Source: Salinimicrobium xinjiangense DSM 19287 | Lineage (GTDB): Bacteria; Bacteroidota; Bacteroidia; Flavobacteriales; Flavobacteriaceae | Assembly: GCF_000423585.1 (NCBI RefSeq) | Contig: NZ_AUIG01000002.1 | Coordinates: 186,001 to 250,000, forward strand | DNA: 64,000 nucleotides | Direction of reading: 5' to 3' | Shown: positions 51,894 through 59,648 of the stretch, piece by piece | Layout of the letters: each line of letters starts with the position of its first letter | How positions within the stretch are numbered: the stretch's first letter is position 1 | Notes under the pieces: model-generated | The model's input: only the letters and a program-made list of their open reading frames with translations | What the model was told of the DNA's origin: nothing | Databases searched by the model: none | Program-made: the position numbers and the translations under genes

Positions 51894-53799
51894 TTACAAA
51901 AGCTTCCATGGCCTCGTAGTTTGCCAGCCCCAGTTTATGGTAGGCTTTTGCAGTTTCACGGTTTCGGTCTTCTGCCCGTTGCCAGAATTCCCTTTCATCA
52001 TCTCCCGGGAAAACAGGTCGATCTTTTTGGGACTGGTGCTGGAAAATGGCGTTGCGTTTTCTTTGTACTTCCTGAGGAGACAACGGCACAGCCATCTGCA
52101 CTTCATGAGTTTCAAATTCATGCCATGCACCACGGTACATCCATAGCCAGCTGTCTTCAATCCAGTCTTCGGTCTCTTTAAGTCTGCTCATAGCTTCCAC
52201 CACAATGTTGAAACAAACCAGGTGAGTACCATGAGGGTCTGCAAAGTCACCCGCAGCGAATACCTGGTGGGGTTTGATCTGCTGTAGCAATTCCATGGTG
52301 ATCTCTACATCTTTATCTGTTGGTGGATTTTTCACTGTTTTTCCGGTTTCATAAAATGGAAGGGCCATGAAATGAATATTATTATCCTTAAGGCCTGCAA
52401 ATCGTGCGCCGGCAATAGCTTCAGTTTTTCTTATAAATCCTTTTACGTCCCTTATTTCTGGTAGATCGAGCTGGTTGGGCTGTTTGGTTTTAAGGAACTC
52501 CCGCATATCGTCATAGATCTTCTCGAGTTTACTGCTGTCTTCACCAATACTCTTGTTGAAGTCAATGGCAAATTCGACGTAACGCAAAACATCGGTATCC
52601 CAAACGGCTGTATTTCCCGAAGTCTGATAAGCTACATGTACATCATGCCCCTGGTCAACAAGCCTTATAAAAGTGCCTCCCATAGAGATCACATCGTCAT
52701 CTGGATGTGGAGAGAAAATAAGGGAACGTTTTTGAGCAGGTTCGGCTCTTTCGGGACGCTGGGAATCATCGGCATTTGGTTTACCACCCGGCCATCCCGT
52801 GATGGTATGCTGCAGCTGATTGAATACGTCAATATTGATATTATAAGCCGGACCTTTTTCTGTGGCCAGTTGAGCCATACCGTGGTTATTGTAATCCTCA
52901 TCTGTAAGTTTAAGGATAGATTTATCAACTTCTCCCGAAAGCCAAATAACTGCCTTTCTAATGAGATCCCTATCCCAGCTGCAGTCTTTGACAAGCCATG
53001 GGGTATCGAAACGGGTCAAATTTGAAGCTGCATCTTTATCCAGAACAAATTCGGTATTCTCTGAAAGCTGAAGGTAGGTGGCGGGTACTTCGCCCGAAAT
53101 TTCCCCCTCTACAGCTTTTTTAATAATAGACGCTTTCTTTTTATTCCAGGCCATAAGAATGATCTCTTTTGCCTTGAAAATGGTCCCGATTCCCATGGTA
53201 ATGGCCTTCGTTGGCACATTCTCTTTCCCCCCAAAGTCACGGGAGGCATCACGACGTGTGAGATCGTCAAGCGTAACCAGCCTGGTGCCAGAATTAGGCG
53301 CCGAACCCGGTTCATTGAACCCGATATGTCCCGTCCTACCAATGCCAAGAATTTGCAAGTCCAGACCACCCAGAGCTTCAATTTTATTCTCGTAATCAAT
53401 GCAGTAGGCGGCAATTTCTTCTTTGGGAAGAGTACCGTCGGGAATATGAATATTTTCCTTTTTAATGTCAATATGATCGAACAGATTTTCCTTCATGAAA
53501 GTCACGTAACTTTGACGTGAGTCGGGATTCATAGGATAATATTCATCAAGGTTAAAGGTGATGACGTTTGAAAAGCTAAGGCCGTCTTCCCTGTGGCGAC
53601 GCACCAGTTCTTCGTAAACCTGTACAGGAGTGGCCCCTGTGGCCAGACCTAATACTGCCATTTCCCCCCGATCCTTTTTTCTTTTTATGAGATTGGCTAT
53701 ACGATCGGCAACTTTGAGAGAGGCAATCTGGGCATTTTCATAAACCGTTACGGGTACTTTTTCGAAACGTGTTTCTTCAAGAAGATTTAATCTGGCCAT
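51880..53799 (-). CDS. nagB: Glucosamine-6-phosphate deaminase fused to a PIG-L/LmbE deacetylase domain
   Basis: A 639-residue two-domain protein. Residues about 15-265 form a NagB sugar-isomerase-like domain: NLDEYYPM (Asp85) and GIGRTGHIGFNEPGS (His158, Glu163). The usual Asp before Gly-His is Thr156, a deviation I recall from other Bacteroidota. Residues about 358-630 form a PIG-L/LmbE metal-dependent de-N-acetylase: SPHPDDD (365-369) and DPHGTH (521-526). One chain could thus convert GlcNAc-6-P to GlcN-6-P and then to fructose-6-P plus ammonia. No NagA is seen in the window. Cytosolic. The ROK repressor gene is 35 bp upstream on the same strand. Confidence 0.9.
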   Translation of the reverse strand: MARLNLLEETRFEKVPVTVYENAQIASLKVADRIANLIKRKKDRGEMAVLGLATGATPVQVYEELVRRHREDGLSFSNVITFNLDEYYPMNPDSRQSYVTFMKENLFDHIDIKKENIHIPDGTLPKEEIAAYCIDYENKIEALGGLDLQILGIGRTGHIGFNEPGSAPNSGTRLVTLDDLTRRDASRDFGGKENVPTKAITMGIGTIFKAKEIILMAWNKKKASIIKKAVEGEISGEVPATYLQLSENTEFVLDKDAASNLTRFDTPWLVKDCSWDRDLIRKAVIWLSGEVDKSILKLTDEDYNNHGMAQLATEKGPAYNINIDVFNQLQHTITGWPGGKPNADDSQRPERAEPAQKRSLIFSPHPDDDVISMGGTFIRLVDQGHDVHVAYQTSGNTAVWDTDVLRYVEFAIDFNKSIGEDSSKLEKIYDDMREFLKTKQPNQLDLPEIRDVKGFIRKTEAIAGARFAGLKDNNIHFMALPFYETGKTVKNPPTDKDVEITMELLQQIKPHQVFAAGDFADPHGTHLVCFNIVVEAMSRLKETEDWIEDSWLWMYRGAWHEFETHEVQMAVPLSPQEVQRKRNAIFQHQSQKDRPVFPGDDEREFWQRAEDRNRETAKAYHKLGLANYEAMEAFVKWKF

Positions 53800-53834
53800 C
53801 TAGTAGAGGTAATAAATTGTTATACCGGTTCAGT

Positions 53835-55094
53835 TCAATTTTTTGTTATGAGGGATATTTGATTCCCAAATATATTTTCCATCACTGTCGCTACAGCACC
53901 CAACAAAACTGAATCTTCACACAGATTGGAAAGAGAGATTTTCGTTCTTTCCCGAAGCTGTGCCATACAATAGGTGTTGATCGATTGCTGAATAGGAATA
54001 GTAATGAATTGTTTTGCACGTGAAAATCTCCCTTCCAGAATAATTAGTTCGGGATTAAAGATTTGTATAAGTATTGCCAGGCCTTTTCCAAGATTTATTC
54101 CCAGTTTAGAGAGGATATTGATTGAAAACTGGTCACCTATGTTTGCTGCTTCGATAATAGTCCGGGGTTGAAGGGCTTCAATTTCCTTTTTTGATAAGGA
54201 GCTAAGGCTGGTGCTTTCTCCTGCTTTAATACCTTCCTGAGCCATTCTGGTTAATGCAAGCCCTGAAGCCATTGTTTCAAGACACCCCCTTTTTCCGCAG
54301 TGGCAGAGTAATCCATCATCTACTAAAGGGATGTGACCAAATTCTCCTGCAAAACCCGAAGAGCCCTGATAAACTTTTCCGTCTATAATGATCCCGAGAC
54401 CTATTCCCCAGTCCATGGAAATTACCAGAACATCCTGTTTTTTGCTGGCCAGGCCGAAATTGAGTTCAGCAAGACAGGCACTTTTAGCATCATTAAGTAT
54501 AAAAACCGGCTTATCAAATTTCCGCTTCAGGATGACTTCCAGGGATTCCGATTCTTCTTCTTTAATAAAATAGGTGAAGTTTTTCCCTTGTTGCGAAGAA
54601 ACTAATCCAGGCATACTTACCCCAATCCCCAGAAGCTTTTCCAAATTGATTTTTGAACTCTTAAGGAGTTCATTTGCCTTGCTGTATATTTGGTCCACCA
54701 GGCCGTCTTCACTTTCCAGTTCGAAGAGGTCCTCGAATTCGGCTATTTTATTATTGTGATTGTCGAAAATGGCCATTTTTATCCTGGCGCGCTCCAGTTG
54801 GATACCCATTACGTAAAAGCTGTCTTCTTTAAGCCTGTAGAGATCGGGTTTTCTTCCTCCTGCAGATTTTCCCTGTCCCTCTTTCTTGATCCAGCCTTCA
54901 TCTATTAACTGGTTAAGAAGTCTTATAGAAGTAGGGGAACTAATTCCAAATTGTTCACAAATGTCTGTGTTAGTTTTTGGCCCCTGGAAATAAATATTTT
55001 CAATGATCTTTATTTTTTGCAGATGCTTTTTTCGCTCTACAGTACTGCTGGTGCTGAGCTGCTGGGTTCTTACGAGGAGTTTCTGGGTTTCCAT
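53835..55094 (-). CDS. ROK family transcriptional regulator (NagC/Mlc-like)
   Basis: A 419-residue protein. N-terminal winged HTH (about residues 28-80: ICEQFGISSPTSIRLLNQLI), then a ROK sugar-binding domain with the full zinc motif CHCGKRGCLE, SGFAGEFGHIPL and DWGIGLG. NagC-type proteins bind GlcNAc-6-P and release their operators. It lies upstream of nagB on the same strand and is divergent from the DUF5009/GH3 genes, so it most likely controls both directions from the 188-bp spacer. An 11-bp inverted repeat there (55177-55215) is a candidate operator. Confidence 0.9.
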   Translation of the reverse strand: METQKLLVRTQQLSTSSTVERKKHLQKIKIIENIYFQGPKTNTDICEQFGISSPTSIRLLNQLIDEGWIKKEGQGKSAGGRKPDLYRLKEDSFYVMGIQLERARIKMAIFDNHNNKIAEFEDLFELESEDGLVDQIYSKANELLKSSKINLEKLLGIGVSMPGLVSSQQGKNFTYFIKEEESESLEVILKRKFDKPVFILNDAKSACLAELNFGLASKKQDVLVISMDWGIGLGIIIDGKVYQGSSGFAGEFGHIPLVDDGLLCHCGKRGCLETMASGLALTRMAQEGIKAGESTSLSSLSKKEIEALQPRTIIEAANIGDQFSINILSKLGINLGKGLAILIQIFNPELIILEGRFSRAKQFITIPIQQSINTYCMAQLRERTKISLSNLCEDSVLLGAVATVMENIFGNQISLITKN

Positions 55095-55176
55095 TCTTTT
55101 TTGGTCGCGCTTAGGCGAAAACTGTTTTTGAAGTTTAAAAATAGGACAAAAAGTATATACAACAAAGAACTTTACT

Positions 55177-55215
55177 TAAATTTTTATAAAAGATGTTTTG
55201 TTTAATAAAAATTTA
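55177..55215. promoter_or_regulatory. AT-rich inverted repeat, candidate operator of the ROK regulator
   Basis: Perfect 11-bp arms TAAATTTTTAT (55177-55187) and ATAAAAATTTA (55205-55215) spaced by 17 bp, centre to centre 28 bp. It lies between the divergent ROK regulator and DUF5009 genes. The low complexity means a chance match cannot be excluded. Confidence 0.4.
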
Positions 55216-55282
55216 TATTTTTAGACTTCATTATAATTCTGAATCTTTAGAGAACTTTTCTTCAGTCATTCGATTTTAAAAA

Positions 55283-56464
55283 ATGCCAGTCATGAGCAGT
55301 TTTTCAGTAATTAAAAACGGGGAGAACACAGGAGTTGTAACGCCTCGTACAGGTGAGAGGTATCTTGCCTTAGATGTATTACGCGGCCTTACCATTGCAC
55401 TGATGATCCTTGTAAATACGCCCGGAAGCTGGAGCACGATATACGCTCCTTTTCGCCATGCAGCCTGGCATGGCTTCACCATCACCGATCTCGTTTTTCC
55501 AAGTTTCCTTTTTGTAGTAGGAAATGCTATGAGCTTTAGCATGAGAAAATTTGATTCTCAGCCCGATGCCATATTTTGGAAAAAAGTATTAAAAAGAACT
55601 TTTTTGATCTTTGTGATTGGACTTTTCCTGAACGCCTTCCCCTTTGTACATCGGGCAGAAGGAGAAATTGTGCTTAAAGATCTCAGCAACATTCGCATAA
55701 TGGGCGTACTACAGCGCATTGCACTGTGTTATTTTTTTGCATCTGTTTTTATAAAGTATTTTAAGCTGAAGGGATCTGCTATAATTAGTGTCATTATTTT
55801 GCTGCTGTATTGGGGACTAATGTACTATTTTGGAGATGCGGGAGATCCCTATTCTAAAGAGGGAAATGCAGCTTTAAAATTCGACCGTTTAATTTTACCT
55901 GCTGAAAATTTATATACTGGATTTGGGCTTCCTTTTGATCCCGAAGGACTTTTAAGCACCTTACCGGCTATTGTTAATGTCATTGCCGGTTATCTTGCGG
56001 GCATTTTTATTCAGAAATCGGGAAATAATTTTACTACCGTAATGAAACTTATTGCCGCCGGCTTGGTTTGTGTATTAATAGGAGAGATTTGGGATATGGT
56101 TTTTCCAATAAACAAACCTATCTGGACCAGTTCCTATGTGATGCTGAGTGTTGGCTGGAGTCTTGTGCTTATCGGTGCATTAATCTGGATCATTGAGGTG
56201 GTAAAACTAAAGAGATGGACCTACTTTTTTGAGGTCTTTGGTAAGAATCCTCTCTTCATCTATGTAATGTCTGGTGTTTTTGTAATGCTCCTTAGCGTGA
56301 TTTGGATCAATGGGGGTTCCTTGAAAGGCTGGTTGTACGATAATTTCTTCCTAAGTTGGCTGGAGCCATATAATGCCTCGCTGTTTTTTGCCGTTATCTA
56401 TGTATTGCTTCTGTGGCTCATGGGTTATTGGATGGACAAGAAAAAAATCTATATAAAGGTGTAG
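55283..56464 (+). CDS. DUF5009/COG4299 membrane acyltransferase (HGSNAT/NagX-like)
   Basis: A 393-residue protein with about 10-11 transmembrane helices. The conserved start LALDVLRGLTIALMILVNTP and loop FRHAAWHGFTITDLVFP match the family; His59 aligns (from memory) with the catalytic His of lysosomal heparan-glucosaminide N-acetyltransferase. Such a protein could acetylate an amino sugar across the membrane with cytosolic acetyl-CoA. A transport role for related proteins in MurNAc uptake (Tannerella MurT) is an alternative that I recall but cannot verify. ATG at 55283, or 55292. Operon with the GH3 fusion gene, 42 bp apart. Confidence 0.82.
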   Translation: MPVMSSFSVIKNGENTGVVTPRTGERYLALDVLRGLTIALMILVNTPGSWSTIYAPFRHAAWHGFTITDLVFPSFLFVVGNAMSFSMRKFDSQPDAIFWKKVLKRTFLIFVIGLFLNAFPFVHRAEGEIVLKDLSNIRIMGVLQRIALCYFFASVFIKYFKLKGSAIISVIILLLYWGLMYYFGDAGDPYSKEGNAALKFDRLILPAENLYTGFGLPFDPEGLLSTLPAIVNVIAGYLAGIFIQKSGNNFTTVMKLIAAGLVCVLIGEIWDMVFPINKPIWTSSYVMLSVGWSLVLIGALIWIIEVVKLKRWTYFFEVFGKNPLFIYVMSGVFVMLLSVIWINGGSLKGWLYDNFFLSWLEPYNASLFFAVIYVLLLWLMGYWMDKKKIYIKV

Positions 56465-56506
56465 TTAAAAATACATACTAAAGAATAAAAACATTAAGCT
56501 TCAAAA

Positions 56507-59446
56507 ATGAGAAAATTTTCTGCCCTTTTCCTGCTCCTGGCAATAGGCCTAAACCTGCCGCTGCAGGCTCAAAATGCCAAACCTCCATTTCTGAAGTACA
56601 CTAACAGCCAATGGGTGGATTCCATAATGAAAACCCTGTCGCCCGATGAACGTATTGCGCAGCTTATCATGGTGGCGGCATACTCTAACCGGGGGGAGCA
56701 GCACAGGCAGGAGATCCTGAAGCTCATAGAGGAACAAAAGATTGGTGGACTCATTTTTTTCCAGGGAGATCCTGCGAGTCAGGTGAAGTTGATGAATGAA
56801 TATCAGGCGGCTTCAAAAGTGCCACTTTTGGGTGCTATTGATGCCGAATGGGGATTGGGAATGCGGCTGGACAATACTATTAGTTATCCTTTTCAAATGG
56901 CTTTAGGAGCAATTCAGGATGAAGATCTGTTATATGAGTTGGGTACCGAAGTGGCCCGGCAGGTAAAGAGAACAGGGCTGCACCTTAATTTTGCACCTGT
57001 GGTTGATGTTAATAATAATCCTGATAATCCCGTTATAAATTTCCGTTCTTTTGGAGAAGACAAATACAATGTCGCGAGAAAGGCCAAAGCTTATATGCAG
57101 GGGATGCAGGACGGGCAGCTGCTCACAACGGCAAAACATTTTCCCGGGCACGGAGATACAGATACTGATTCGCATTACGCACTGCCGCAAATTAATCATC
57201 CGAAAGTAAGACTGGATTCCCTTGAACTATATCCTTTTAAGGAGATTCTTAAAGCAGGAATCGGCGGCGTAATGGTGGCGCATCTCAACATTCCGGCGCT
57301 GGATTCCACAGGTGTGCCTTCTACATTATCAAAGCCAATTATTACAGGATTGTTAAAGGAGAAACTGGGGTTTGAAGGTCTTATAGTGACCGATGCCATG
57401 AACATGAAGGGAGTGACCGAAGGGAACGAACCCGGAGTTGTCGATAAAGATGCTATCCTGGCAGGAAACGATCTTCTGGAATTTACCGAAGATGTACCCA
57501 AAGCTATTTCTGAAATTAGAAAAGCCATCAACCTCGGACTCATTTCCCAAAAGGAGATCGATGCCAGGGCAAGAAAGATACTTGCAGTAAAACAATGGGT
57601 GGGCCTGAATGATTATGAAGCCACGCCGGTAGAAGATATTTTGGATGAAATAAATACTCCCGAAGCAGAATTTCTCAATCGCAGGCTTGCAGAAGCTTCA
57701 CTTACAGTACTAAAGAACAGGAGAGATATTTTGCCGGTGCAGGGACTGGATAGCCTGCGCATAGCTTCAGTTTCTTTTGGAGCCAAAAAGCAAACAGTGT
57801 TTCAGAAAAGTCTGGATCTGTATGCGGGGATGACCCACTTTAATCTGCCGGTAAATGCTTCGGAAATTATGGTGAAGACCCTGAGAGATCAGCTGAAAAA
57901 TTATGATCTTATCATTGGAGGGATCCATGACCAGAGCAAATTTCCACGAAATACCCTGCGGTTGAATAAAAATGTTTTGGAGCTAATATCAGAACTCGCA
58001 CAGCAGGGCCATACAATTTTTGCCCTTTTTAAGAACCCGTATGTAATGAGCAAGATTGATGGGATCGAGGCAGCACCGGGACTTATTGTTGCATATCAGG
58101 ATAGCAGGGAAACCCAGGAAGTCGCGGCCCAGCTTATTTTTGGAGGGGTAGGTGCCAACGGAAAACTTCCGGTAAGTGTGGGAGAAAAATTCAAAGCCGG
58201 TGACGGACTCGAGGTTCAGGGCGGAATTCGTTTCAGTTATACTTTGCCTGAGGCTGCAGGCATGGATTCAGAGATCCTTCATACCCGTATCGATTCCCTA
58301 ATGAATCTGGCAATGCAAATGAAAGCTACTCCCGGAGCCCAGATCCTGGTGGCGCGCAACCGGAAAGTTGTATTCCATAAGGCATATGGCGAACACACCT
58401 ATTTTGACACCATAAAAGTGAAAAAGGATGATGTTTATGACCTGGCTTCAGTAACAAAAATTTCCGCAACCATGGCAGCCTTGATGAAGCTGAATGAGCA
58501 GGGGAAGTTTCAACTAGACGGTACCCTGGCAGATCATCTTCCATCTTTCCGAAGATCGAATAAAGCCGACATTCCTTTCACAGATATACTTACCCATCAG
58601 GCAAGATTCCGGCCCTGGATCCCTTTTTGGAAGGATACAAAAAAAGAAGATGGCGGCTTCAAGAGAAGGACATTTAGTAATACGCCTTCAGAAAACTATC
58701 CCATTCAGATCAGAGAAGGAATGTATTTGCATAAGAATTATCCGGATAGGATAGTAGAGGCAATCCGGGAGTCTCCTTTGCGGGAAAAGAAGGAATATGT
58801 GTATTCCGACTTCTTTTTTATCCTGGCTCCGCGGGTTGTGGAAAGTCGAACTGAGCTAAGCTTTCCGGAATTTCTTGAGAAGAACTTCTATGAACCCTTA
58901 GGTGCCGCTTCTGTCGGTTTTAATCCGCAGCTGCCTTTATACAAGATCGTGCCTACAGAGCATGATTTTTTGTTTAGACAGGAGCCTATTCATGGTACGG
59001 TACATGACGAAGGTGCTATAATGCTGGGCGGAGTTTCGGGACATGCAGGTTTATTTGCAAATGCAAATGACCTGGCAAAGCTGCTGCAAATGTACCTTGA
59101 CGGGGGGAAATATGGCGGGAAGCGGTATCTGGAGCAGGAAACGCTTCAGAAATTCACCCAAACAGCATTTCCGGAATCTGGTAATCACCGCGCTTTAGGT
59201 TTTGATAAGCCATACTACAATGAGAAAGGGGAGAGCAGAAATACGGCACAGGATGCATCGGCAGCCAGTTTTGGTCATACAGGCTTTACCGGAATAATGG
59301 TCTGGATGGATCCCGAAGAAGATCTGCTCTACCTGTTCCTTTCGAACAGGGTTCATCCTACCAGAGATAATCACAGGTTGTACAGCCTTAACACGAGAAC
59401 CGAGATCCACCAGGTGCTTTATGACGCCATTAAAAGTTACAGGTGA
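56507..59446 (+). CDS. GH3 beta-N-acetylglucosaminidase fused to a serine hydrolase (NagZ-AmiE-like)
   Basis: A 979-residue exported protein (signal peptide to about AQ22). Residues about 30-400 are a NagZ-type GH3 domain: KHFPGHGDTDTDSH with the Asp221-His223 dyad, and nucleophile Asp296 in VTDAMNM. A C-terminal GH3 subdomain extends to about 580. Residues about 590-975 form a beta-lactamase-like serine hydrolase: SVTK (Ser648, Lys651), YSD (766-768) and FGHTGFTG. In Bacillus, NagZ and AmiE are separate proteins that strip GlcNAc and then the peptide from MurNAc; here both would be on one periplasmic chain. Last gene of the rightward unit. Confidence 0.9.
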   Translation: MRKFSALFLLLAIGLNLPLQAQNAKPPFLKYTNSQWVDSIMKTLSPDERIAQLIMVAAYSNRGEQHRQEILKLIEEQKIGGLIFFQGDPASQVKLMNEYQAASKVPLLGAIDAEWGLGMRLDNTISYPFQMALGAIQDEDLLYELGTEVARQVKRTGLHLNFAPVVDVNNNPDNPVINFRSFGEDKYNVARKAKAYMQGMQDGQLLTTAKHFPGHGDTDTDSHYALPQINHPKVRLDSLELYPFKEILKAGIGGVMVAHLNIPALDSTGVPSTLSKPIITGLLKEKLGFEGLIVTDAMNMKGVTEGNEPGVVDKDAILAGNDLLEFTEDVPKAISEIRKAINLGLISQKEIDARARKILAVKQWVGLNDYEATPVEDILDEINTPEAEFLNRRLAEASLTVLKNRRDILPVQGLDSLRIASVSFGAKKQTVFQKSLDLYAGMTHFNLPVNASEIMVKTLRDQLKNYDLIIGGIHDQSKFPRNTLRLNKNVLELISELAQQGHTIFALFKNPYVMSKIDGIEAAPGLIVAYQDSRETQEVAAQLIFGGVGANGKLPVSVGEKFKAGDGLEVQGGIRFSYTLPEAAGMDSEILHTRIDSLMNLAMQMKATPGAQILVARNRKVVFHKAYGEHTYFDTIKVKKDDVYDLASVTKISATMAALMKLNEQGKFQLDGTLADHLPSFRRSNKADIPFTDILTHQARFRPWIPFWKDTKKEDGGFKRRTFSNTPSENYPIQIREGMYLHKNYPDRIVEAIRESPLREKKEYVYSDFFFILAPRVVESRTELSFPEFLEKNFYEPLGAASVGFNPQLPLYKIVPTEHDFLFRQEPIHGTVHDEGAIMLGGVSGHAGLFANANDLAKLLQMYLDGGKYGGKRYLEQETLQKFTQTAFPESGNHRALGFDKPYYNEKGESRNTAQDASAASFGHTGFTGIMVWMDPEEDLLYLFLSNRVHPTRDNHRLYSLNTRTEIHQVLYDAIKSYR

Positions 59447-59597
59447 ATATATTCGGTTCGGTTATAAAAACCGGTTTGTGAAATCTCTTGTTTATACATT
59501 TTTATCCTAAAAAATATTAATGTTCTTATAGGCTAGGTAGGCTATGAGGAAATAAAGTGGAATTTCCTCATTAATTTCTATGTCTTATCAAAAATGC

Positions 59598-59605
59598 TAT
59601 ATTTG
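59598..59605 (+). promoter_or_regulatory. -7 promoter element TATATTTG for the TonB-receptor-like gene
   Basis: An exact TAnnTTTG within the longest open frame (which starts at 59580); it therefore supports the downstream ATG at 59649. Confidence 0.5.
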
Positions 59606-59648
59606 TTTGATTTTGTTACCCTTATCAAGCACTAACCAACCATTTTGC

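Noticed and set aside
59580-59648. Upstream ATG of the TonB-receptor-like gene
   Set aside because: The promoter element at 59598-59605 lies inside this extension, and the signal peptide starts at 59649.
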